DNA of 64,000 bases from Pterois miles. Its lineage: Eukaryota; Chordata; Actinopteri; Perciformes; Scorpaenidae. A program made the translations under genes and the position numbers. Positions 36,551-47,467 of this stretch are shown here, piece after piece. Each line of letters begins with the position of its first letter. The first letter of the stretch is position 1. Below the pieces are notes generated by a model. The model was not told the origin of the DNA, ran no database searches, and saw nothing but the letters and a program-made list of their open reading frames with translations. The stretch spans positions 8,267,501 through 8,331,500 of the forward strand of contig CAMQGK010000130.1 in the NCBI GenBank assembly GCA_947000775.1, read 5' to 3'.

Positions 36551-37729
36551 TTCATAGCGGTGAGGACAACAGCAAAACCACATATTGTGTCAAGGTGACT
36601 GGAGGGGAAACCAGATTATAATCCAGTGCTGGGTTACAGGCTAGGTTGCTATGTTCTCTGATCTCTCCTGTACATCATGTTATGCTTAGTCAGTACATTG
36701 CCATATATAATATACTGTTTACAGAATCTGTTGAATCTGGGATGTCGTTTACTCATTTCATTCATAGTTTTAAATAACATGGAAGCGTGCGGTCCACATG
36801 TTATTTGACTAAAGCACGGCTCGTCTCTTTTTCCACCCACCATCCATGAATGTAAAACACCCCCCTGATAAATCGTCCATTGTGACGGGAACATGATTAC
36901 ATGAAGCCGCGGCTGTAGGCCATTCAGCGGGCAGACGGAGCGCCATGTCACCTCTAAGAGGGCTTTGAATAAATGTCCCCGTCTCTACCAAGGCCCACTT
37001 CCTTAATCAGGGTGTCGGATGGTAATGATTAGCTTCCTGCGCGCGCTCCTCAGCTGCTGAATCGTCCGCATAACTCATACTCTGTTAATAATCTGCCTGG
37101 GGAGATAATACCCTTCTTTACCTTCAGCTAATCCAGCCCCGATTTGAACCACATTGTTACTTTTTTAATATTAAATTTAATTTATTATGACAAGTACTTT
37201 CATGGAATCCGGCGCTACTTCATATTCAAGGAGAAGGGGATGCGATGTGATTGTATCTAAATCCCTCGACTAGGTTAAATAACACAGTCAGCTGGTGTCC
37301 CAGAGAGACACTGTTGTTTCTCTTCTGCCATGGGTCACGGCTTGGGAGGGGGATTACTGCAGCATCATTTCATTCTGTGTCCATATCCAAAACCTGGATT
37401 AGTAACAGGGAGAGGGATTACACTTTATTATCATACTCCATGCACAGGCATCTGTTAAGGGCACTGGTCCTTGAAAAGAAACATATTTTTGCTATTAAGC
37501 GAATGCCGGATGAGGAGTTTGTCTTCGTCTTTAGTGTATCTTCTCTCAGCTTGATAAAGCGATGCGGAGCAGGTCAAGAGAGCTGTGATCCCTTATTTTC
37601 TCTGAGTCCGTTGGATGAGTCGGGCCTGTTGTGAGCCCTTGAAGACAGTAGTGGAACAATACAACATTGAACCTGTTTCGAAATGTGTCTTTTATTTTAC
37701 CCTACAAACATAAACTGATAAGTGAACAT

Positions 37730-38335
37730 ATTCACCGTGACATCACCCATGGGTTTGAGGACTGCTGTTCTGAAGCCTTGAGTTTGACATTTTGGCTGTC
37801 ACATCATGGTTTTTGGCCGTCGCCATGTTGGTTTTCACTGTCCGTATCTTTGGTTTTGGTTGTCGCCATCTTGTTTTTTTGCATGCAGCTAAGTACAGCT
37901 GAACACTGAATGAGACATTTTTAGTCTAACCAAAAATGTTAATATTGACTTTCATGATCTGAAAACACACTGTGAAAGGGCTAAAGTTATAAACGAGAAC
38001 ACAGACTACTCCCAGAGTGGACATCGCCATGGTAGCAACCTGTCAGCACAGCCTGCTTTATGGTCTATTTGACTTTAAATGGAGCCATAATTTACTAAAT
38101 GAACATCATGCTGTATTGAGGAAGACTTGAAACTAGTGTCTGAGACCATAGACTCATGTTTACAATGTTTACTGAGGAAATAAATCAAGTGAGAAGTAAG
38201 CTCATTTTCTCATAGACTTCTATACAATCTGACTTATTTTTGGAACCAGAGGAGTCGCCTTCTGCTGGATATTAGAAAGAATACAAGTTTAGCACTTCAT
38301 CATTGTTTCACTTGTCAGACCTGGAGTTTCCACTG
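37730..38335 (+). repeat. Dispersed repeat family D, copy 2
   Basis: Shares GTGACATCACCCATGGGTTTG, GAAGCCTTGAGTT, TTTTGGCCGTCGCCAT, AAAACACACTGTGAAAGGG, GGTAGCAACCTGTCA and the GTCGCC(T)TCTGCTGG region, in order, with 10719-11395. It lacks the AT-tract of copy 1. Open frames across it are incidental. Confidence 0.75.
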
Positions 38336-38899
38336 TCTACAAGCAGAAATCAATGAGATGTTATACATCTGGTCTCCACCTATATCATATTTCCCTCTGA
38401 GAGAAACTTTATACCAGTCTTCATTTATGAAATTCTCATTTTGTGAACAGTAGCTACATACAGTATATTTCAGTTTTAATTAACACAAGTATCTGGTGTC
38501 TTCCAGTGACTTTCAGACTCATTAAAGCTAAATGAAATTATTTAATACTCATCGCATAATTAGGGATTTACACCACCATACAGTTTGGAGTTCTTTTCGA
38601 GGCTGTTATGTTTACATGGTAAGAATCCATTTACTTATTTGTTCGTGCAGCAGTTCTTTATGAAACATCATTGTCTTTGGACATGGCATTGAATTGCTAT
38701 GTGCATTTGTCAATAGCATTTATCTTCATGCTCAGATGCACTTCAGGGAACACTTTATGCAGCGTGGTACTTTGAGACAAAGGAACGATGGGAGTTAACC
38801 TTGAAGTATTGATTTCCTGCCATCTTGTACATGTACTATATATCCACGGCTATGTGCTCATTTCTCTCTATCTTTTTTTCCCTCTCTCTCCGTGTGCAG

Positions 38900-39034
38900 A
38901 GATACTGAATGGGGGTGTTTATGTTGACCAGAACAAATTCCTGTGCCATGCGGACACCATCCATTGGCGTGACATTATCAAGAACCCCCAGGCGGAGCTG
39001 CTGGTAGTGCCATCCAACAACAGCAACCTTGGAT
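38900..39034 (+). CDS. erbb4: erbb4 exon 4 (end of domain I)
   Basis: This exon of 135 nt completes the Glu codon begun in exon 3 and encodes EILNGGVYVDQNKFLCHADT, then IHWRDIIKNPQAELLVVPSN and ending NSNLG. It carries the C-terminal part of L1, including a Cys of the domain I disulphide set, and contributes to the ligand-binding face. Acceptor CCGTGTGCAG and donor GGAT|GTGAGT are good; length and phases (1/1) equal those of EGFR-family exon 4. The variable PQAELLVVPSNN segment, where family members diverge, includes an Asn-Asn-Ser glycosylation sequon. EILNGGVYVDQNKFLC is characteristic of ERBB4 rather than the paralogous receptors. Confidence 0.95.
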
Positions 39035-40541
39035 GTGAGTAACGTACATGGGTGGAAACCAGTGCAACCAGTAGGCAGACCGCATGCCAACATGCTGTGG
39101 AAGCACACCCCCACCCCACCACCACCACCACACACCAGCAGCAGCTATCTCTTTTTATTCATTCTGTTTGCCTGGTGGCCATTTGGAAGTGAAATCACAT
39201 AGTGTTAGATCAACGTGTGAACCTTTCCATTGCAGTGGTATGGTCGCGGCTCTGCAGCGAGGCCCATGGAGCCGCTGTCTGCTGTGCTCTTTTTAAATCT
39301 CAGTGAATCTGACAGCTGGTTTGAAGCTGCCCACTTCTCCCTCTTTGTGGTCCCCGCAGTCCCTCAGCTCTCCAACTACTTTGGACATAACAGACGTCGC
39401 TATCCGGCGGACATTCTGTGTCAAACACTCTCAAACTTTTCTTTCAAATCTTTTTTATTGGGTTTTTTTGTAGACATGGCAAAAAGTCATCTTAACAAAT
39501 GACTTTTTGCCCTTCGAGCTCCGCTCAGGAAAACTGCCATTGTCAGGAGTAACAGTAAGGTTGTTGATATAGACCAGTAAAGGACTCACATTTTTATCGA
39601 GGGATTCCAAAGATCCTTTCAGAGACAATCTTAACTTCTCCAGTTGTAGGTATCCAACTGTTAATTGTAGAACTCTGTCAAACCTTTCTGCACATTTATA
39701 GACAAGCGACTTGCTCATTTTAAGATGGAGAGTGTAAAAGTTTCTCCGTGGCCTCTATATCAAAACACGCCAGGGTGAAGCTGAGGCACAGACGAAGGGG
39801 GAAATGTTGACTTTCTTTCATGAGAAGTCAATGACCTTTCTTTGCTCACAAACGGAGCAGAGCAGAATCTGCATAGTGTTGAATCGCTCCATCAGCGGGG
39901 AGTTAGACGTCGTGCAAAGCTGGTTAAAATAAAGGGTTTGAGAAGACACTTTTAAGTACGATATGTGCAAAACAGTTTTTTGATTATACGGCACTGATGG
40001 AGGATGAGGAGGAGGATGAAAAGCAGCAAAGAACAGAGGAGGTGGGCCAAAAAAATGACAAGAAAGCGCGTGGGAGTTGAGGTTGCCAAATTGGGGCCCT
40101 TTGCCAAGCCGTAGTTAGTATTTAACATTAACAACCCCACAGTGGGAGTGGTTGGAGGGGCCGGGTGACAATCTGCTGTACTGTTCCACTTACTCTGTAA
40201 TTAACCCGTAGTCAATTAAGCTTTGATGATGGGCCACTGGCAGATGAAGGCTGTTAGTGCTCTGTCAGGTCCCACTTTGCCTGTGCGAGTGCCTGATGGA
40301 AGGGAGTAGAAGCCTGTCTTTCACACTCCTGTTTTCTACAGGCCACAAGTCACCACAATGGCTCCGGGTCTATTGTCGGATGAGCGTAGGAGATTCGACA
40401 GATATGTCACCGCTCGGGGGAAGTTTTAAGGCGGTGCGTGACTGGACGATTAGGCGTTTGGTGGGGAGCTGTGTCTCCATGTGTCAAAAGCACATCTTAA
40501 GTTTGCTGAGGAGTCGTGTGTGCAATGTGTGTGTTCTGCAG
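39035..40541 (+). other. erbb4: erbb4 intron 4
   Basis: Intron of 1507 bp with GT-AG borders. It has a C-rich CCACCACCACCACACACC tract at about 39110-39135 and otherwise no recognisable repeat or gene. Short open frames on both strands in 39080-39720 are incidental. Confidence 0.85.
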
Positions 40542-40607
40542 GCAGACGCTGTCATCGGTCATGTAACGGACGCTGCTGGGGCCATCAGGAGGACCAGTGT
40601 CAAACCT
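40542..40607 (+). CDS. erbb4: erbb4 exon 5 (start of domain II)
   Basis: Small exon of 66 nt encoding (C)RRCHRSCNGRCWGHQEDQCQT, the first cysteine modules of the furin-like cysteine-rich domain II. The acceptor is TTCTGCAG and the donor ACCT|GTGAGT. The first two bases complete a Cys codon from exon 4 and the last base opens the Leu codon finished in exon 6. The length agrees with the short exon 5 of ERBB4. The conserved NGRCWG core is clear. The exon is too short and too Cys-rich to stand out as an open frame of its own; it was located by splice phase and homology. Confidence 0.93.
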
Positions 40608-42341
40608 GTGAGTATGTCCACACACACTTCCAGTTACCCTGGAAGACCTGCTAACTGAGGTGGGACCATCACAGACACTGATGTAAGAGAACAGTGTGTA
40701 ACATTTTAGGGGCAGAAATGAAATATAGTACTCATAACTATGCTTTCATTCGTGTATAATCACCTGAAACTAAGAATTGTCTACATGTGCTACCGCCACG
40801 GTTTTACGGCTCACATTACCAGTCTTGGAAAGAAATCTAGGCTAATTAAATATTTACGCTACATGTCCACCAGATCCAGCGAGGACTCTACAGGATGCGC
40901 TGCTCCACTCAACTGGTCACTCAAGCAGTGACGTTCCCTACCGCTGAATGCACCTGATTGGTCCCAAACAGGAAACAACATGGCGGCCTGCTCATAAACT
41001 TTCGGTTATTACCTCGAAACAATCCACCAAAATTCTGCCACTTATGCCACTGCTGAATCTGGTTTCATTTTAGATTTAGATCAACTTCTCCTTCATGGAG
41101 AACGTTAGTGCTGCCGCTCAGAGTCGATTAATCAGTCGTTTTGATCGTTGATTAGTCATTTTTCATGCTTTTTTCATGCTGATAGACTTATATCCAAGAA
41201 ACCTATGAGCACATCTCTAGTAAACCCAAGATTTAAAGTGACGCTTTTGTCCATGTTGTCCGTCCATTATTAGTTTAAAGTTGAATGAACCTCTGTATTT
41301 ACTGAATGGAGGGAGAAAACTGAGGCTGCTGTGTAGTCTGTTCTGACACATATGTAGTATTTGTGCTGTATGATCACATCTCTTTTTATCTTTTTCTTTC
41401 AAAATCATGCTAGTTCAAGAAATTAAATAAAACAGATATTTATGTAGCCGTGAACGTAACAGAAAAGCGATGAAATGAAAAACAAAAGTGAAACGTTAGT
41501 TCTCTGTTTAATTGCAGTTCTGCTCGTGTTGTCAAAGCTCAGAGAAGAACTGGCCTGTTTTTCTCAGACTAACACAGACTAATACACTACAGCGCCCTGT
41601 TGTTTTTTTCACAACTGCATCATTATGTTCCCAACACACCAGAGAGTGAGCACAGCAGTTTTTAATGCCCCAGCTTCAAGCTCCTGCTGACTCGCTGGCT
41701 GCTCCATCTCCTGCTCTACCAATAATGTGTGGGAGGCTGTTCTTTAACACAACTTTGATGCAATAGGTACGAGCCACATCCAAGAATTTGTACTGTCCTA
41801 ATAATACTGACTAATAGAGCTTCCTTTTAAAGTAGAAACGCAGGAAATGGAGTTAATATTTCAGTTGGCATAGCAACAAATACAGCCAGGCTTTCTGGGA
41901 ATTATCAGCACAGTTGGAAGGTGTTCCTGGCCGATCGGTCCGCCTGGCAGAAAATACCCTTTGTACAAACACAGATATGGTGAATCAGGGAGGTGCGTGA
42001 ACTTTTTTTTTTTCAAACTTTATTTATCCAGGGAAAACCAATCGAGCTCGCTTCAGCACCGTCCCACTTCAGGTTGGTACCTGGGGGCCGTTGTCAGCTG
42101 CTGAGCTGAGGCTGAAGGATAAGAGACTCGTTCAAGGGCACCTCCAGAGCAGCTGCTCAAAGAGGCGCCATGTTTTGTTTTGTTTTTTAAAGTGCATTCA
42201 AGCCAGCGACCCCTGTGGTCACGAACCCACTTGTCTGACCTTTAGGTTGCTGAAGCCCCTCATTTGTTTCAGGTGATGTTTGTGTGGGTGCAAATGTGTG
42301 TGTCAGACCTTTAAAATCCTGTCTTCTCACTTCCTGGGCAG
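40608..42341 (+). other. erbb4: erbb4 intron 5
   Basis: Intron of 1734 bp, GT-AG. Its distal part holds a probable minus-strand retroelement fragment at 42003-42255, within 90 bp of exon 6. The remainder shows no recognised feature. Confidence 0.85.
42003..42255 (-). mobile_element. Probable SINE/LINE-tail fragment
   Basis: The minus strand reads GTGGGTTCGTGACCACAGG (B-box-like), then AGGTGCCCTTGAACGAGTC, and ends in CCCTGGATAAATAAAGTTTG followed by an A-run (the T-run at about 42004-42013 on +). The tail and order are those of a fish short retroelement. A clear A box is not visible, so the 5' end is decayed or this is a LINE-derived fragment. Confidence 0.5.
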
Positions 42342-42460
42342 TGACAAAGACGGTGTGTGCAGAGCAGTGTGACGGTCGATGCTTTGGGCCTTACGTCAGC
42401 GACTGCTGCCACCGCGAGTGCGCCGGCGGCTGCTCGGGCCCCAAGGACACGGATTGCTTC
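42342..42460 (+). CDS. erbb4: erbb4 exon 6 (domain II)
   Basis: This exon of 119 nt encodes (L)TKTVCAEQCDGRCFGPYVSD and then CCHRECAGGCSGPKDTDCF. This dense cysteine pattern is the hallmark of the furin-like region and is almost residue-for-residue ERBB4. These small disulphide modules form the rod that positions the dimerisation arm. The acceptor is CTGGGCAG and the donor TTC|GTACGT, with phase 1 in and 0 out, and the length is as in EGFR exon 6. A long CA-repeat begins 7 nt into the following intron. Confidence 0.95.
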
Positions 42461-42465
42461 GTACG

Positions 42466-42519
<54 letters not shown>

Positions 42520-43175
42520 TTTATAACTCCCTTAACTTTCTTTCCTTTTAGTTTTTCTCTCTCATTCCTGCCTCATACTCATCCCCTTCATCATTCCATC
42601 TTTCGAGCACCACCCGTTTGTCATCCTCACCCGCCTGAAAATGATCCACTTTGCTTACCGCCTGATAAATTGTTTGTCATTTTACGGTGGGCTATAAAAG
42701 TCTTGCGCCACGACGCTCCTCAAAGAACAAATTGGTGATTCAGTGTTCCAATTAGTCCCCCTTTTATCACCTCAGCTTCTTCCTGTTTCGCACCGCGACC
42801 GGCGCAACCGGCGGGCGCACGCTGACAGAGACGATATTGTAGTTGTAATTCACAGAGAGTATCATCCAATTCAATTACTGCCAGCTCAGCCTGTGGCCAC
42901 ACACAACAAAACACTTAAGAGGTTTATGGGGAAAACATTTCACCATTTAGATCATGGCCGTGGATCAATGGCTCCAATTTTTCTGCCATTTGGCGTTCGG
43001 GGAGACAAGGGACGGCTGCACGGTCCACACGTCACGATCTGGCGTAAAAGTGAAATGCTGCCGTAATACTCTCACTCGCTGTGACTTACGTGAGGAAATC
43101 ACACCCCTCTCCACTCATTTCTCGCTATGTTTAACTCCATGCATGCCTCTCAGCTGACTGTGTGCTCCTTCGCAG
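42461..43175 (+). other. erbb4: erbb4 intron 6
   Basis: Intron of 715 bp. It begins GTACGT and enters a (CA)n tract at once. The rest is pyrimidine-rich near 42540-42640, with no further repeat recognised. The acceptor is CTCCTTCGCAG. Confidence 0.88.
42467..42518 (+). repeat. (CA)n microsatellite at the exon 6 donor
   Basis: About 26 CA units on the sense strand, starting at intron position +7 and separated from exon 6 only by GTACGT. CA-repeat RNA is a known binding site of hnRNP L, which can promote or repress use of a nearby 5' splice site. An effect here is inference. Cys-Val and Thr-His repeat frames over it are artefacts. Confidence 0.97.
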
Positions 43176-43317
43176 GCGTGCACCAATTTCAATGACAGCG
43201 GAGCATGTGTGACCCAGTGCCCTCAGCCATTTGTGTACAACCCTACATCCTTTCAGTTGGAGCACAACCCCAGAGCCAAGTACACCTATGGAGCCTTTTG
43301 CGTCAAGAAATGCCCAC
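43176..43317 (+). CDS. erbb4: erbb4 exon 7 (domain II, dimerisation arm)
   Basis: This exon of 142 nt encodes ACTNFNDSGACVTQCPQPFV, then YNPTSFQLEHNPRAKYTYGA and FCVKKCP. The YNPTSFQLEHN hairpin corresponds to the beta-hairpin dimerisation arm that contacts the partner receptor and, in the tethered form, domain IV. Acceptor TTCGCAG and donor CCAC|GTAAGT are strong; length and phases (0/1) match EGFR-family exon 7. NDS is a potential N-glycosylation site. Differences from human ERBB4 are conservative, so the arm is expected to be functional. Confidence 0.96.
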
Positions 43318-43974
43318 GTAAGTCTGCTTCAAGCTGCAGGTAGATACAGATACTGTAACATTACACCGCAAGAACACAGATGCTAATTATGATCCTCATA
43401 ATTAAGGTTTATAGACGGTGACTCGGTGTCCATTAATCCCCTTATCTGTCCTGAAATAAGACTCCAGACAATTATCACAAGTCAGGATAAATTACTCAAA
43501 CACGAATAAATGCGCATCTCAATCAACTAGTTGCAGTGCCATCTGTTTCAGCTTCTGGCAGCTGAAGGGAAAATTGCAGCTCTTTCTTTTGCAGATATGG
43601 AGTCAGCGCAGCAGTAATCCAGCGAGCATGCATTAAAAGTCAAGCTCCGTCAACAGATTGCATATTCAAGTCCCACTGATCATCAAATGAGCATACACCA
43701 GTCACACTTTTCCAGCGCCGCTCCAAAGTACTAATTTGATTCATTACTTTTCCTGAGCAATATAGCCCTAGACCATTAGTTTTGATCATTATACAAACGT
43801 GATTAAAATACAATCAATTTCTCGCCATTAGACGGGGCCTTCTAGAAAATTGTTCTCCAAGTAAACGCTGCACTTTGATTTCTATGATTTCGGTACGTGA
43901 TACCATTTATCATCACAGCACCGTCACTATGAAACACCTGATGTCGACTGACACTCTTTTTGTGTCACTGTCAG
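43318..43974 (+). other. erbb4: erbb4 intron 7
   Basis: Intron of 657 bp, GTAAGT to CACTGTCAG. AT-rich, with no repeat or gene recognised. Confidence 0.88.
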
Positions 43975-44088
43975 ATAATTTCGTGGTGGACCACAGCTCC
44001 TGTGTCAGAGCGTGTCCCAGCAACAAGATGGAAGTGGAGGAGAACCGCATCAAAATGTGCATCCCATGCACGGACATCTGTCCTAAAG
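43975..44088 (+). CDS. erbb4: erbb4 exon 8 (end of domain II)
   Basis: This exon of 114 nt encodes (H)NFVVDHSSCVRACPSNKMEV, then EENRIKMCIPCTDICPK, the last cysteine modules of domain II before domain III. The length agrees with ERBB4. Acceptor is CACTGTCAG; donor is AAAG|GTAAAC, a moderately good site. Phase is 1 in, 1 out. The MEVEENRIKMC stretch is typical of ERBB4. No odd residue is seen and the Cys pattern is intact. Confidence 0.95.
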
Positions 44089-44435
44089 GTAAACCTCGGG
44101 ATGGCATCAAGAACACTACTGCTTAGTTTGCCCTGTGCGGAACAACAAAATGGATGTTCATCATTCTAGTGTCATATCTTGGAAAAAAAAATGTCTTTGC
44201 ATGGGTTTAATTTTGCATTCTTTGCATAGACTGGTCAAATCTGCAATAGTAGGGAACATTACATTTCTTACTTTAAAGATCCTGTACAGCTTTGTTTGTC
44301 ATCATTTTTGTGGCCATTTTGTGCTGCTGTTTGTCATGGGTGTAGTAGGGTAGCGAGCTAAGTAGAAGGATGATCCTGCCTACAAAGCTCTGATTGGTCA
44401 GCTAGTTTTCCAACTGGAGAAGCTGCTGTCAGTGG

Positions 44436-45643
44436 TCACAATCATAGACTGTATGTAAAGATGGACGACGTGACAGCTCCCCAGAAGTGGCTGGCTGCAG
44501 TACAGGTCATAAATCCTGCCTCCTCTATGTTAGTGGATAGACCAAACTAGAAAGTACATTCAAATAAATCTTCCCAAAGATATTTCTGTCATTTTAGGTG
44601 CTTCTTATCACGCTGATGTATGTTGATTTTTTGAATAAGTTTGGTTATTTGATGCTATAGAGAGGAGGCGAGATGTCATTATTGACAACTGTGATTGACC
44701 CCTGCTCTGAGTGAAGTAGTTGCATAGCTGGAAACTCGGGAAGCGTATGTCGAGTAGGAATGTCGAGAGATGGAACTTTAACTTTCTGTAACGTGATTTT
44801 TGGTGTGTCTAGAAGGTAACCCACAAGTTGCAAAATTCTCACGAGATATAGAAGGTTAGGGGTGCAAGATTTGTGTGAGTTTTGACAACTTATTTGTTGC
44901 CTTCTTGTCACAACATGTATATTAACTTATGTACAGTGTACAGTCTATCTTTCATACAGTCACTGAACGTGTTGCTAGCTAGCTTGGCAACATTTCCACA
45001 GACTGAGGGAGTCATGCAGGGAGACATGCAAATGACATTTTCAATCATGAATCACAAGAGTCTAATAGGATGTGTGTCATCCATCCATCCATCCATCCAT
45101 CCATTATCTGTAGTAACGGGTGGGGGGTTGAAGACGATCTCAGCTGACACTGGGTGAAGGCGGGGCTCACAGGGCACATAGAGACAGATAGCCATTCACA
45201 CTCACGTTCACACCTACCTATTTAGACCAACAATTAACCTGCATGTCTTTGGGCCGTGGGGGGAACCGGAGCACCCGAGGAAAACCCCGGCTAACACGGG
45301 GAGAACATGCAAACTCCACGCAGAAGGTCCAGAGGCCAGATTCAAACCTGCGAAGCTCTTTCTGCGAGGCCGTCAATTTGATCATAAATGTAGTTATAGA
45401 GATGTTATGTTAGTTGTGTCTTTCTAGCCAAACTGCTAACGTGCTGCTAACATAGCAGCTAGGTGGCTTACGCTAACAAGCGGCTGCGGCTGTGCACAGG
45501 TCACGACTGGGTTGCCTGGGTGTGTGGTTAGCACCTCGATACCGCGACTCCACCGACCGCTCACTGCTGCACAAACTCTGGCTCCAAATTTTGTACAGTG
45601 GAAGGAAGTGTCGCTCATTTTTGGATACAGTCTATGATCACAA
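44436..45643. mobile_element. 1.2-kb TIR element flanked by TCACAA direct repeats
   Basis: The left end TCATAGACTGTAT (44442-44454) is exactly inverted at the right end ATACAGTCTATGA (45625-45637). Both are bordered externally by TCACAA (44436-44441 and 45638-45643), consistent with a target-site duplication. No transposase is readable, so it is non-autonomous. A relative is found inverted at 31724-31815, and the 5' end of family D at 10719 is similar. It carries an internal retroelement tail at 45078-45360. Confidence 0.82.
45078..45360. mobile_element. LINE-type 3' tail with (CATC)n
   Basis: Begins with six CATC units and continues with CATAGAGACAGATAGCCATT, CACACTCACGTTCACACCTA, CAATTAACCTGCATGTCTTT, and GGAGAACATGCAAACTCCAC. 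This segment is widespread in fish genomes as the terminal portion of L2/Maui-type LINEs or SINEs that share it. It sits inside the TIR element, so it inserted after that element did, or was carried by it. The family name is from memory. Confidence 0.75.
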
Positions 45644-47340
45644 TCTACTATGATGAGAGGTCATATGTTTTAACGTTATATATCAGACATTACTGGTGTG
45701 ATTTTGTTAAAACTTGGGAAAGTGAAGCATTAGAGTTTTATGTTCATCTATCATATTGTTTGGTGTGATGGTTGCACTTTAAGTACGTGTCAAAGTTTTA
45801 CAATTCAAGTGACTCTTTACTGCCATCATTGGTCCGAGTTTGATGAAACTAGGAATGATGATGTATTCCGCCTGTATCAGTCACTCAGAGCTGGTGACTG
45901 TTGCCTTGTGCAGTTGTCACATCTGTCTTAGCGACACACTGACAACAGACAGACGTTTGGCCGTGATTCAGTGTATAATGTGGATAATTTCCACATCAAT
46001 GGGATAAAAATCAAGTATTATATAGATATTTATTCCTCCTGCTTCCCCCACTTCCTGGCCTCCTGCACTGTATTTACTGTATGTACAAAAGATTATGCAG
46101 TTAAGCCTTTTTAATCTAATAGCTTTATGCCAACAGTGATGATACTGGATCAACAGCACACCACAGGCATTACTTAAAAAGCTTCATAGTAAATGTAATT
46201 TATTTTTACATTTATTTTGCCGTCTTAAAATATGTAATCAAATACAGATTTATTATTTTAACATCAACATCTTGTGTAACTTTAGGGAAAATTCTCCCCT
46301 TCCAACAGCTTTTATCTTAATAATCTTATGCCAGATTATTACTAGAGTAGCAAAAGTGTGTATATTGTTGATCTCAAATGTATGCAGTTATGCCTTAATA
46401 CAAATATTCTGTATGCATGTTATGTATGTAGCTATGCAATATTTAAGTAGTTGAACTGTGGTGAACTTTCCTCATATTACTGCCGTGAATATCCACTGTA
46501 TTACTCATTACATATTGGAGGATGAATATGACAAATATGGCTTAAACGAAGGTCACATGTTTGAACCTCACCACAGTTAATTAACATGAAATGGTCCCAT
46601 AAGGAGAAACTGCTGCTACCTGCTCAGTAATTACAACTCATTTTACGCGAGTGTCGGCTAAATGGCAAAAATGTCTAATGTGAAATTAAACTGCATTGCT
46701 TCAGTTCAATACAGAGGATTAGCAGCTTCATCATATTGTTCTCACAAAGGTAACTGATCTGCCCTTTCTCTTTGGAGGGAAGACAGTGGTGTTTTCCTCC
46801 GGGCTCCACGTATGTAGCCGCCATTGATTGGCTAATCTCTTGATTACATCGTCACGCAGCGGGGAAGGGTTAATGAGGGATAGCCCAAGGAACTGGGGGA
46901 AATGATAACAAATTAACATTTCAGATATGGAATTGGCTGGTATAAATCACTATCAAAAACTGGTTACACCACTTAATGCAAGCCTTATTCATCATCCCCT
47001 CCGCCTCTGTCAGAAATACTTGGCTCACACCAGACCGCAAGTGTAATTAATGCAGATGTAATGAATTCATTATAGGGAGGAATTGGCTGTGGATTGGCCC
47101 GTGCTTTCATCAAAAGAGTTCCAATGCATGGAGAGGGGCCGTGGCCTTGCCTCTGCACCAAAGCAGGGGTATATTTTCATAAAAGAGTGCAAAGAATTAA
47201 CGTGACAAATAGCTAATAGCGGTTTCTCAAAATGAGGTCTTTGCTGCACAAGGGCACTTTGGATATACACTACAGTAGGTAATTCATACCTACTTAATAA
47301 CTTGAATAATGTATGATTGTGCTTTTTTTTTTTCTATCAG

Positions 47341-47467
47341 TGTGTGATGGCATAGGGACGGGCAGCCTGCAGACAGCTCAAACAGTGGATGCCAGCAATA
47401 TTGATAAATTTGTCAACTGCACCAAAATCAACGGCAACCTCATCTTCCTCATTACAGGCATTAAAGG
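47341..47467 (+). CDS. erbb4: erbb4 exon 9 (start of domain III / L2)
   Basis: This exon of 127 nt encodes (V)CDGIGTGSLQTAQTVDASNI, then DKFVNCTKINGNLIFLITGI and K. It opens the second L domain, which forms the other half of the ligand-binding site. Human ERBB4 has Ala where this sequence reads Val at the exon junction (CPK-V-CDG). The acceptor is TTTTCTATCAG and the donor AAAGG|GTAAGT, with phase 1 in and 2 out and the conserved length. NCT is a potential N-glycosylation site. Confidence 0.96.

Larger units (their letters stand above)
13507..38899 (+). other. erbb4: erbb4 intron 3 (25.4 kb)
   Basis: Very long intron between exons 3 and 4, in keeping with the large 5' introns known for ERBB4 genes. 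Repeats inside are listed separately: nested elements at 17528-18460, a SINE at 18492-18846, minisatellites at 24590-25290 and 35700-36495, element stacks at 27130-27985, a TTAA-flanked element at 32675-33166 and others. GC-rich patches at about 26000-26110 and 34150-34560 stand out from the AT-rich background; I see no supported exon or CpG-island promoter in them. Stretches 13510-17500, 18850-20780, 21080-23030, 25300-27100, 28000-29150, 30000-31700, 33650-35150, 36560-37700 and 38340-38890 show no recognisable gene or repeat family beyond short homopolymer runs. Conserved enhancers could be present, but cannot be judged without alignment. Confidence 0.85.
44089..47340 (+). other. erbb4: erbb4 intron 8
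   Basis: Intron of 3252 bp. A TIR-bearing element fills 44436-45643 and itself contains a LINE-type 3' tail. From 45650 to 47330 the sequence is AT-rich with no recognised repeat. The 3' end has a T-run followed by CTATCAG, a strong acceptor. Confidence 0.87.

Noticed and set aside
42284..42738. Open frames with Thr-His or Cys-Val repeats overlapping exon 6
   Set aside because: Translations of the (CA)n tract joined to exon 6 or its shadow frames; the true exon ends at 42460.
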